64,000 nt of DNA from Tanypteryx hageni (taxonomy: Eukaryota > Arthropoda > Insecta > Odonata > Petaluridae), in the NCBI GenBank assembly GCA_028673005.1, contig CM054112.1, positions 188,188,564 to 188,252,563 of the forward strand, written 5' to 3'. A program made the translations under genes and the position numbers. The notes under the pieces are model-generated. The model searched no databases and was not told the origin of the DNA. It was given only the letters and a program-made list of their open reading frames with translations. Below, in pieces: positions 10,701-21,239 of the stretch. The stretch's first letter is position 1. Each line of letters starts with the position of its first letter.

Positions 10701-11448
10701 AATTTTTTTTGTAGAAGAAGTAATTCAGTTAAGATGACTACATTGTTTCTGATTACTGGAAGAGGGGTAAACAGCCAAGGAGGAATACCTCGAATCAAAC
10801 CAGCAGTCGAGAAACAACTGGAAAAGAGAGGTGTTTGGTATGTAAACTCTTTGGGTTGCTGATATGACTTCAGTACATAATGATTACTTGAGACTGCTTT
10901 ATGCAATTGTCATGAATGCTTTTCATTCATAGGTTATTATATCTATTTGCACTGAATCAATTTTGGTAAATTGCCATTCTAAACGCTTGACTTCCAAGTT
11001 GCATTTGTAAATTTCCTCCTTTTGGTTTCACCAATACTGTTTTTACTAGTTTAATTAGCTTGGTTGTAATGAGTTCCCATTGCATTCGGTTACATTTTCA
11101 AGTTTTTCTTCAGAGATGTAATGTGGAGCTTATATTCAAGGAAATTTTTCTAATGTCAGTCTAAAAATATATGGGATGCAGCACCTTCAGGTGTTACTTA
11201 TGCAAGAATAACTACTGTATTGTTAACTTAATTTAGTCTGAAACTGCTGATAGCAATGATTACTTTTTTTAAAGTGGTTTGAAAAGCAATATTTGACTTT
11301 TTGTAAAGCTTAAGTCACTTAAATTTCCTATTCTTTATTTCAATTTACATGATAACCTTATTTCCCAACAATTAGGTATGAAGAGCTAAACCCTGGACTT
11401 CTGAGAGTCATGGTGTCAGCAAACCTCTCTCCTGCCAAAAATATGTGA
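7623..11448 (+). CDS. N4BP2: N4BP2-like protein, C-terminal Smr domain (last three exons)
   Basis: Three phase-compatible exons (7623-7782, 10715-10837, 11376-11448) join with GT/AG borders and encode about 118 residues ending in TGA at 11446-11448. The product is the Smr domain that closes NEDD4-binding protein 2: an 'LDMHSMSVLEAL' helix-strand start (LDLHG in most members), then 'FLITGRGVNSQGGIPRIKP', where TGRG is the conserved loop of Smr nucleases, and 'GLLRVMV' as the last strand. In this family Smr domains bind or nick nucleic acid; in N4BP2 the upstream part holds a polynucleotide kinase and CUE domain, none of which is in the window. The LDxHG glycine is a serine here, so nuclease activity is uncertain. 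The domain is clear; the N4BP2 assignment rests on the C-terminal position and the SQGG-ARIKPAV-like match. Confidence 0.8.
8018..10602. mobile_element. non-autonomous hAT-type element holding CT-rich satellite
   Basis: The left end reads 'CAGTGATTCTCAATCT' from 8018, and the right end read inward is 'CAGTGATTCCCAAACT' ending at 10602. The flanks 'GGTTAGAC' (8010-8017) and 'AGTTAGAC' (10603-10610) form an 8 bp target duplication with one mismatch. The CAGTG-type inverted end and 8 bp duplication are hAT hallmarks. No transposase was seen inside; the interior is low-complexity CT sequence plus about 1 kb of unique AT-rich DNA. It lies in the intron of the N4BP2-like gene. Confidence 0.65.
8158..9640. 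repeat. CT-rich polypyrimidine satellite in several blocks
   Basis: Successive homogeneous blocks can be seen: 'ctctctccctcc' (about 8320-8565), 'ctctctctcccctc' (about 8565-8640), 'ctctctctcttcctccct' (about 8790-8920), 'ctctcttattccctcc' (about 8940-9000) and 'ctctctctttccttccct' (about 9285-9385). A unique spacer starting 'cttcctagtctcaatctcac' occurs at about 8252-8300 and recurs, diverged, at about 9011-9060. Long ORFs on both strands here are only repeat translations. Confidence 0.9.
10715..10837 (+). CDS. N4BP2: N4BP2-like, penultimate exon
   Basis: Acceptor 'tttgtag' ends at 10714 and donor 'gtatgt' begins at 10838. It encodes the TGRG loop and the following 'GGIPRIKPAVEKQL' helix. 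It is separated from the previous exon by a 2.9 kb intron almost filled by a hAT-type element. Confidence 0.8.
11376..11448 (+). CDS. N4BP2: N4BP2-like, last coding exon
   Basis: Acceptor 'caattag' ends at 11375. It encodes YEELNPGLLRVMVSANLS and a short tail, then TGA at 11446-11448. Confidence 0.78.
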
Positions 11449-13880
11449 TAAATCTGTCATTGCTGCTCACTGTAAATGGGATTATTTCAAATGAAAATCA
11501 ATATTCGGGGCAAAAAACAAGTACTATTTGCTTGTTTTTTATTTCATACATTTATATAGAGATCCTACTTGCTGACATCAAAAGTCAATTCTGAAGAACA
11601 AAAATTATTATATTCCATAGAGATAGTCTTTCCTCAGTATACCTTTTTTATTTCTGCTTTTACAATCTTAATATTAATAGGTGACTCTTATGTAATTATC
11701 ATTATAATGGGTAGTATGATTATGCTATTTTATTTAACTTTCTAGGATTTATTGTTAAAATTATCAGGTTTTGAAAAATCAAAATTTCAGGAATTAGAAA
11801 TGCAATGACAGTGCATATGTAGCTAAATGTTTGAAATTGCATCCAGTACAAATATTTTTGTTTGTTGTTATGTAAGTACAAATCACTGTCTTTGATCAGT
11901 ACTAAAATTATATAATTAAGATTTTTAAACCATCTGTGGTACAGTGCATCACAATTTTGTTAGAAGACCCATTTTCATATTTGATAATTAACCGAAAAGA
12001 GATATGGGGATAGTTGATTAAAAATTTTAATTAGGTAATATTTTTGATGAAGTAGCATGACCTCAAGTGCTAAGTAATAACATAAGCAAGACTTTCATTC
12101 ATAAATATCTCCTTTTAAATGTATCACTCTTAAATCTTTAACATTTTACTTGCAGGATGGATTTCAAAAATGAATTTGATCCTTTTAACTGTGAATTCAG
12201 AAATTTAAATTGTATTTTATGAAAAAAAGGTTATTGCTTTCATTGTTATTGTTGACTAGGAACAATAAGATAGGAATTTGTTGCAAACCTAAGATTTAAA
12301 GTGTGTAGCTGTATATAAAGAGGATTTCTTTTGAAATCCATATTTTTATAGTTTATATTTTAAAGCTTGACAAGATTTAGAACATTCTTAATCATTCTAA
12401 TCAGTTATTGTTTTCTTTAACATTAATTGCTATATGCTACTGCTGTGTCCATGGGTAGCACATTTATCATTATCCAGTTGTCATTGTTTTTATCTTATAC
12501 AGTAAGCCATTTCTAGATACAAGAATACAAAAACATAACAGGACAGCATTCAATCATTCAAAGGGAAAATAGATATATTAAAAAAAGATGCTTGGAGAAT
12601 TCAAATGGTGATTAGTTTAAAGAAACATGTTTTCCCTTTCCTGCAAATTAGTGCATTCTATCATGGATCAGTTAACTGGCTGGTTAAGGTTAGATGTTAT
12701 TTCAATGGTGCCTAAAAAACTGCTTCAGTGAGAAGATAAATATACATTAAAGTGTTTTTATTACTCACTAGTTATGCAGCTAAAGGCATAAACTATTAAA
12801 ATATTTAGTTAAATATGAGGCTAAACTTTTAGCATTGTATTTTTTGATAATGATCTATGAAAATTTGATATTGCTCATTTGTTGCATGAGAGAGAAGACA
12901 AACAGCAATATTAATTGAAACTTGAAAAGGTTTATAGCACATAAAATTGATTGTAATTGCGTCCAAGAGAAGCCTGTTTAAAAACTTTTTTATCTTTTAC
13001 GCATAGTTGAAATAGTTTTTATCATCGAATAGTTCAAAGCAAACAGGTTGTTGATTCATGACACTTACCTTCTGTTAGGTATAACTACTTATTCCATGGG
13101 ATTTTAAGTTGATGTTACTTAAATGTTTGGAACAGATAGTCAATTTCTGAAGAAATCCAAGAAAGAAAGAATATAGGCTTGATATGAAGTCATCTTTTCT
13201 TAAAAGAGGAAGTCTTGGTTTGATTGCAGGTAATTGACAAGGCATTAAATGTGCCATAGTGAGATTTTTTTAGGGACTTTTGTGTTAATACAATTTAATC
13301 TGCCCTTTGCGACTTTTCTATGGATCAGTAATGTTTTTGATTTTCTTAATGTCCAACTAGATGTATATTCCTTGTTAGCAAAAGTAGTTTTCAATTTTTT
13401 ATTTACTATTCCTTAAATGTACAAACCCATTTTAAAAAATACTATGTTTAAAAAAATAAGATACTAAAAATAAACTAAACTTTACAAAACTATTGTGATT
13501 TATTATTTTATAAGTTTTTGAAGTATTATAGCTGTGGTTCATAAAACTGTGTGATTTCTGAGTGATAATGTTAAAATCAGTTATTTTTCCTGTATGTGTA
13601 ATGAAGATATATTAACATTAGAACATTTTACATCATTTGTTACCATATGGGTTTTAGATATAGTTACACGAAGGAACTATCTTTTAAAATGCTTTATGAA
13701 ATGTAATAGTCTTGTATAAAAATATTTTTTTATTTCACTTTTGTAAAAATTATTTTACTTTATTAGTCGTGTGTTTTAATTTTGTGTATAACTTTCTTAT
13801 ATGGGCAACATTTCCTACTTTATCAAGTATAAAATGTAATTCTTTTCTATTGTGTTTAAATAAAACCCTTAAATCCTAAA
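11449..13880 (+). other. N4BP2: 3' untranslated region of the N4BP2-like gene
   Basis: About 2.4 kb of AT-rich sequence without exons, transposon ends or ORFs of note follows the TGA and reaches a good polyadenylation signal at 13859-13864. The absence of transposons in this block, unlike its surroundings, suits a transcribed UTR. The extent is inferred. Confidence 0.55.
13859..13864 (+). terminator. polyadenylation signal AATAAA, N4BP2-like gene
   Basis: AATAAA within 'tttaaataaaaccctt', followed 10-25 bases later by an A-run and then a GT-containing stretch. It is the best-placed signal after the TGA at 11446. An alternative AATAAA lies near 13470. Confidence 0.6.
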
Positions 13881-14045
13881 AAAAACTTGTCATTCCTCTC
13901 TGCATTGTATGAAAAATGGCAAATTAAAACTTTTACCTTTAAACTTTTTTTCTCAAGGTTTAATTACACCAAATTCTGAGATAATCATGACTGAAACGCA
14001 TATAGTATACTAGTTTGATGAAACTGGAGGACTCAAATTTTTACA

Positions 14046-14633
14046 TACCGTATATGCCGGCGTATAAGTCAACCTTTGAAGCTCAAAAAAAATTCCAAAA
14101 ACTTAAGGCCAACTTATATGCCGAATATAAAATGTGACCCTTAAGTAACAGATTAAAAACATTGATATTTATGAAAACAATCTTACAGGATAGGTGATCA
14201 CCATTTTAAATCAACTGCCCCATTGTTAACATATTCTGTCATTTATTTTAGAAGATTTAAGATAATTATTTTTTATAGTTAATAAAAATAAACTTTTGTT
14301 TTTATTACTGAATCTCAAAAATATAAACGATCTATTTGCAATTACAGGAAGGATAAGTAGAAATACATTCCACCAATAGATGGCAATACGGTATGACTGA
14401 TCTTTCTTAAATTAAACAAATGATTTAATAACTCAAAAATCCATTCCATTTTTTGTAAAAGGTTCATTTTAAAAACCATAAAATTCCTCGTAGTCTTCAT
14501 TCGAAGGTATTTTAGCGAAAAAGTGGGGGGTCGACTTACATGGCAAATATGTCTAGTCGTGTATTTAGAATCTGAAAAATCAAGGTCGACTTATACACTG
14601 GCATATTTATTTATTTAATTAAAATATACGGTA
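14046..14633. mobile_element. MITE, TA-flanked, TIR 'TACCGTATAT'
   Basis: The left end 'taccgtatatgccggcgtat' continues to 'aagtcaacc'. The right end read inward is 'taccgtatatttt', then after about 20 extra bases 'atgccagtgtataagtcgacc'. Internal sub-repeats 'gtcgacttayatgccraatat' lie near 14110 and 14530. TA flanks and this end type fit Tc1-mariner/pogo-derived MITEs. Length 588 bp, non-coding. Confidence 0.75.
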
Positions 14634-15799
14634 GTTATTCCATTGATGTTGATCCTTCTGTTTCCAAGATTGCAATCTAAATTTATCATTGGTCAATTTG
14701 TGATGTTCCATAAAGCATTTAATTTCAGAATGTAGTGTCACATTCACTGAACAACAGATGAAAGAGTGAAACTGAAGAACTCAGATTTTTTCATTAAGTT
14801 ATTCCAGTAATATTGATTCTCCTGTATCCAAGATTACAATGAAAATTTATTGTCTACCTGTGATGTTCTACATAGTATTTACTTTCAGAAATTGTGTCAA
14901 ATTCAATGAACAACATTAATTTCTATCATCAAAACGGCAGAAATCATTGTTTTAACTTCTTTTAGAAATATAATATTTTTTTATTTTTGACGCTAAAAAT
15001 AACCAAGAAAAACTTTATTATTGTACAGGTGTCCTCCTAAGTGAGCAACAAAAGTCCTTCCTGAAAATTGCCATGCTAATTGGAATGTATTCCATGCATT
15101 AATCCAGTATAAGTCATACTATCTGTCTTTCATTTATATGACTTCTATTCATCTGACATTTTGGGCTTCACGATGACATGGTTCACACAACAGGTAGTTT
15201 TATAATTATTCATGTCCAGTAGCATAGCAGAGAATGTGTTGGCACCCTGCCAAAATAAATTTAAAGTCCCGGAAAATATTTAAATCCTGCACAAAAAAAT
15301 TGGGCCCCTGCCACGAGGATGTCTAGCGTGCCACTGTTCCTATGGCCAAGTACATTATTTTTGCAAAATTTGCTTAAAATTGAACGCGTAAAGCAGATGA
15401 CTTCATCAATTTTATATCCTCTCCCTTAAAAACTGCTTCGAATAGTGGCAGTTGATTATATATAAATTATAAGCGAGGGGTATGTCTTGCAGCTCTTGAA
15501 CTTCTCAAGATTATTGTTTGTGGCATTGAGGATCAGTAGATTAAGCAACCTTGATACAAATGGATGTAAGGAATAATGGTAAAATATCAATGCGGAAATT
15601 TAAAAAAGTCAAGTTTAACATAGCTACACGAGTTCCTAAACTATATGAGAAATATGATCATAATGCTCTGTTAAAAGCAATGATAAATATTAAAAGATTA
15701 TTAAATTATTGTTTATCATCTTTCTATATAGTAAGAATTTCAACTTCACCACATCCCGCATAAAACAAAATGACATTCATTTAATGACATTAAAAGATA
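14634..15799. other. intergenic sequence
   Basis: No gene was recognised. 'gtgttggcaccctgccaaaa' to 'gggcccctgccacgaggat' around 15238-15320 resembles eroded hAT termini. The ORF at 15551-15763 has no recognisable family. Confidence 0.45.
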
Positions 15800-15805
15800 T
15801 TTATT
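15800..15805 (-). terminator. polyadenylation signal for the 70-residue protein gene
   Basis: TTTATT on the plus strand reads AATAAA on the minus strand, 166 bases past the stop codon at 15971-15973. Confidence 0.45.
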
Positions 15806-15970
15806 CAATATGAAAATGCGTTTCACATTTTGATTAAATGCAATCAAACCTCTATTTACTTAGTAAAGAAAGAATTAAAGACATTTTTACTGTTTTGATG
15901 CCAGTAGATTATTTTTGCTATCGGATTAATTAAATAAAAAACTCATTGTCAGTAGATATTGGCAATAAAT

Positions 15971-16303
15971 TCACTTTTCGCCCTCTTTGGCTCTCCTTGC
16001 GATAAGTTTACTTGATTCTAACATCCTTTTTGATTCTTGATTTTCTTGTTCCAAACTGGCTTTCTTTCCCTCCAAATCTTGCATAAAGCTTTTCCTAATA
16101 AAAATTGACAGATAAATAGCATAAAAAAGAATCCTCTACCAGAGACAAAAAATAAGAAAAATGCATTCGCTGGGGGCCTAGGGCAAGGTAATTTTATTCA
16201 CGGTATTGACAAACCTATAAACAAAACCAGTAAGCAGGAGTCCTAATATTCCACTGAACAAAATAGGAAATCTCAATCTACTGACAGCATCAGTAGCCAC
16301 CAT
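15971..16303 (-). CDS. unassigned 70-residue single-pass membrane protein (two exons)
   Basis: Exon 1 is 16303 down to 16215 (ATG at 16303-16301, donor GTTTGT), exon 2 is 16094 down to 15971 (acceptor TTATTAG, stop TGA). The exons join in frame (89 + 124 = 213 nt). Residues 1-12 are MVATDAVSRLRF. About 12-28 form a hydrophobic segment (PILFSGILGLLLTGFVY). About 30-70 are a highly charged, probably helical tail (DLEGKKASLEQENQESKRML, then ARRAKEGEK). The architecture resembles small mitochondrial or ER assembly factors, but I do not recognise the family. Start codons of this gene and DIS3 are 247 bp apart on opposite strands, implying a shared promoter. Support for coding: clean splicing, a start in 'CCACC-ATG'-like context (catt ATG GTGGC) and residue composition. 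Confidence 0.65.
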
Positions 16304-16550
16304 AATGAAAGAGTTGAAGTAACTGTTTATACAAACATATCTACTTATCACATAAAACCCTTGATTAAAACTTTCAGCCGCGACGAATGAATAACGAAAT
16401 GCAATTATGACTCGTCTTCAATTGTTTTTTGAAAATTATTGCTTGGTTGTTCGTTAGGCGGTATGGAAGTTTGTGATAATTACAGCAGTGAATACATTTT
16501 TTAAAATCCATTTCTTATAATTTTATCGTTAATTACGTAAAACATACATA
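16304..16550. promoter_or_regulatory. putative bidirectional promoter, DIS3 and the 70-residue protein gene
   Basis: 247 bp lie between two divergent ATGs. It contains no transposon and no obvious TATA box near either start. 'cagccgcgacgaatgaataacg' (16376-16397) and 'gttcgttaggcggtatgg' (about 16448-16465) are locally GC-richer than the surroundings. Function is inferred from geometry only. Confidence 0.5.
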
Positions 16551-16604
16551 ATGTTAACTACAAAGACCTTTCTTACCAAAACTAAAAAAGGAAATATACT
16601 GAAA
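16551..16604 (+). CDS. DIS3: DIS3 exon 1 (residues 1-18)
   Basis: ATG at 16551 chosen because M-L-x-x-KTFL aligns with the known DIS3 N-terminus. It ends in codon AAA, with donor GTGAGT at 16605. Phase 0. Confidence 0.85.
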
Positions 16605-19600
16605 GTGAGTATTTGCATTATTTGTGTTTTTATATGAAGATGGTATTAGGTATAAACATAATTTCTTCACAGATAGTAAGAGAGCACTATCTTAGAGATG
16701 ATATCTGGTGTGGATCCGAAATATGCATCCACTGCCAGCACAAAAGCAGGGATCTCGTGTTGGAAGAAATGCCAGTCTCTAAAAGCAGCCTTTTTCCATT
16801 TCCTCATTATTTAATTTTGGACACCAATGTTGTTCTACACCAGGTTGAGTTTTACAAAAGCCTTATACGTTAATGAAATTCTTAGTATTAATATTTTATT
16901 TTTTATGTCGATTTTTTCATCCTAAGTTAAATATTAGGTATTGGCAATTTTCAAGTAACTTGATAGATTTGAAACTTTATTCTACGTAATTCATATCGTC
17001 TTGTATGGTGCTTGTAATAATAATAACATCATGTTTTCGCAGATGGATGTTCTCGAGGTTGATGCTCTTAGTAATGTTATTGTCGTCCAGACCGTGCTTG
17101 AAGAGGTACGACACAGAAGCTCTACTCTACATGCTCGTTTAAGAGATCTAATGTCAAATAGACAACGAAGATTCTACGCCTTTGTTAATGAGCATCATCA
17201 GTGAGTTTTATTTTCAAAATTCTTGAACTCGAATATGCTTCGAGTACTTTCTTCCATGTTTCGGTTAATGCTTTACATTGCCGTCATTTTGAAATAAACT
17301 TGCAGTATTGATATTAATGGGCGTCAGCAAATGGGGGGGGTGCGACGGGGGCAATTGTCGCAATAGGAATGCCCATTAAAAGTATAATAAATATACTCTT
17401 GACCCTAAAATAAGAATACAAACTATATTACTACAAATATAATTTAAGTTGAACACATAATATAGGGAGTGCAGGACCAGATGCAGCCAAAACTTGGCAC
17501 ATGCCTCAAGCTGAACCTGAGTTTTGACCCCCTGGAAAAGTTTATGTGGATGGCCGTGTTGATATTTATTTTTCTGTTGTAGCTTATATTATCCATTCAA
17601 ATTGTTTCTGCAGCAGCAGTTTTCAAAACATTTGCAGAATTTCAAAACTTTTAGATAAAATATTAAACCTTAGAAAAATATCTAAAAACTGGATAAACAA
17701 TGAAAGAAGTAGAATTACAGATAAACTTAAGAAGATGCCTCTGTTAGTTAGCTGTTTTACATTACTGTTTGTTTGAATCATGTAATAGTGAATTTGTCAT
17801 TGTGTTGATTTTTAGATTGACCTATGTTGGCGAACGACAACGTGGAGAAAGTGCAAATGATAGAAATGACCGGGCGATACGACGGGTAGTTTCATGGTAT
17901 GCAAGTCATTTGAAAAAAAGTCAAGCAGGTAGGGAGGAAAAAGATCAAGTGAGAATGGTTCTCCTCACCGATGATATAGGAAGTCTTGAAAAAGCCAAAG
18001 AAGAAGGACTTCTGGTTTCCACTGGTGAATTTTATATACCTCCTTCCTTTTATATACTTGTTCGTAGTATATTAAGTGCTCTTATTTGTCTTTGTAAAAT
18101 CATTATATTGACAGAGTGTGACCATTTCTTTTTTAAGATTAAAGGAATTCAAGTTTTACTGTGGAAAAGTTATGTATAAAAAACTTTGGGTCTTGTCTAT
18201 TATCCGGGCCCATTTCAATACAGCGACAATGGCGCCATAAATGGTGAGAAAGTGAAGAGACATTGTACTACATCATACCTACGTATTACAGAAATTTGAA
18301 ACTTAGGAAATATAACACCTAGCTTTAGGAAATTCTCTGTCTTCCTTGTCTCCCCGGATTGGGTCAGTCTCTTTTCCACGTTCACTTTGGTCCCCCCCTT
18401 TGGGTTGGGTTGTGTGTTTATTTTTGGCTAATCAACCTCTTGGATTATTATAGCCATAGCTCCTTCTACCAGGTTGGGTTGCGCTGATCTTCATTCATAT
18501 TACTTGTCGTCTTCATTCATTATCTGGCCGTATTTTAAAATATTTATTTGAAAGACATAAATCATTTTCTGGCGGACTAAAGGCAGCAGTATCTTGAGGG
18601 ATTTCATCGAAGGCATCTTCCTCGCTGAGCTCATGTCTCCACATGAATGAAGATCAACACACCCAACCCAAGGGGGAAATCAAAGTAAATGTGAATGGAG
18701 ACTGACCCTACCCAGGGGGCCGAAGAAGATATTCAAATTTCCATAATATGTAGGTGTGATGTAGTAGTACAATGTCTCGTCGCTTTCTTGTCATTGATGG
18801 CACCACTGTTGCTGTACCGAAATGGGTCCAGGTAATTGACAAGAACTAAATCTTTTGTTTCTTTAATGTGAAAAAATGTTTCATATTTATGAAAAGAGCA
18901 AATAAAAAACTTTTTCTGTAAAATATGATTTGTGGCCAGTGAGTTCCTATAAGGTGATTTGCTGTTCATTGGAAATGTTTCTTTTTTTCTTCTCATTTCT
19001 AGTTATTTACCATATTATTCTTTGTTTGTACTTATTGTCATGTTTCCAAGTCCTATTTATCTCCTCAGTATATATTTTGCCTTTTTCTATTCAAAAATAA
19101 CTCTTAACAAGTATGCTATTTTTCCAGTGGCTGCCTATGTTTGCAGTTTGACTGGTTTTCCAGGTCTTGAAGACAGACTATCACAGACATCATCAGAGTG
19201 GACAGAGGAGAAGGGGAAGAGAGGATACTCTAAAGATAAAGATCAAGGCTCTTTACTCTATCCTCTTCACTTGACTCCTTCTCAGGTGATTCTATACTCT
19301 AAGAAAATATCCTAGTATGAAAAGAGTAAATTAATAGAATTTTAAAAGAAAATGTTAAATCGAACCTTAGAATGAAAACAATTACCTACTTGGGATGCAT
19401 AATTTGAATTTGTGATGGATTAGTTAGTATACTAACTGCTAGCTAGGGCCTTGCAGAACATAGGTGCCTTTCATGTTCCAGTCGGGGGTGAATATCATAA
19501 AGATGGATCTCTAAAGTTCATTAACTGAATATAATAACAGTTCTGACACATTGAGACAATAGTTAACATTTAAAAATAAACTATTTTAGTATGCTTCAGA

Positions 19601-21177
19601 AAATAAAGTGTGTGCTTTGGTGTTATAGGTCTTGGAAATAAAAGGTATGTCTAAACAGCTTTTGTTCCAAAACATTACTCACGTCACTGGTTTCTGTGCT
19701 TGATTTTCAAATATGCTACATTTATTATTTAATTAAGATGACACTTGATTTTCAAATGCTGATGTGGGATAAAAGTTTTCATATTCAAGTAAATATGGTG
19801 ATAAAAACTCTTTAAATGTAAAAACTTTAGCAAAAAATTATTGTCTTTGTTTTTGTCATGTCAAATCATGATATTTGGAAGTTAATCTTTGGAATCCATT
19901 TTTATCAAACATAAATCTTCAATTTGTAATTTAGGTGAGAGAAGGAATACGATCTGGCCGTCTTCTCCAAGGCTCCTTTTTAGCTTCAAGAGAAAATTTC
20001 CTTGAGGGCAATGTCAATGTCGAGGGAAAAGAATACATGGTAAGTGGTATAAGTTGGTGTATTACGAAGATCTTACATTTACAAGCACATCAGAGAAATT
20101 AAAATCTTGACTCAGTTATTTTCATTTTGGTACAGGTCCTTGTTCAAGGGAGATCAGGATTGAACAGAGCTGTTGATGGTGATATTGTTGCTGTAGAAAT
20201 GCTTCCCGAAGAGGAATGGTCAGCGCCTTCTGAAGTCGTCTTACAAGATGAGGCCGGAGATGAAGGTAAATTTTATTAGATCTAACCAAACAATGCAAGG
20301 GTTTCATTCATTAAAACTGAAAATAATTTATTTTTAAGTTGTTGTTCCATTATTATAAAAGGTTTATGAAAATTATAAGCAAACAATTTCAGATTTTCAT
20401 AATAATTGGAAAAGCAAAACAACTTATGTAAGTTGATTTTTTATCATGCTTGATTACCTAAAATGGGTTTTCAACCATGAGTATGTCAAGAGTTTTGAAG
20501 GGACATGCAAAAGTGTTTAAGGTTATTATTTTCTTTGCCTTTCATGCATGACTTCGGAATCAAAAGTTGTAATGTGATGACTAAAATAATGTATAAACCA
20601 GAAAAAACATTGAAACTGTGAATTTTAACATTTTAAACATGGGTCATCTATACCAGTGTTTTTCGTTTCAATATTACTTTTAAATGTACTTGGGTGTATG
20701 CGACCATTAAAAAGCTCTAAGGGGTACACAGCCATTAACAAAATGTACTAAGCTACATCAGCAAGAATAGGTTGATAACTCCTGACCTAAAAGTATTTGT
20801 TATAGAATATGACCTACTCAAAAATTTTAGTCTTATCAGCAAGTACAGTAGAAGCCCTCTTAACCGACCTTCGCTTAACCGACTCGCCAGATTAACTGAC
20901 GTTTTACGCCCCTAGGTCTGAAAACTGAAATTCAGTTAAGTGTGACATTTTACATAAAAACAACTAGTTTAAAACAGTTTAAACCATTCCTTTCACTCCG
21001 CAACAATGTCACGAGTTGTCCCTTGTGCTTAAATGTTTCTCATTACATAGTAATCCAGCCTAGTATGCATCCGCTGTCAGTTGTCCACACAGTCCGCTGT
21101 GGTCTGCTGTCAGTTGTCCCACCTACTAGTAAAGTTCATTGTTATTTTAGTTACGATATTTAATCATTATTAAATTA

Positions 21178-21239
<62 letters not shown>

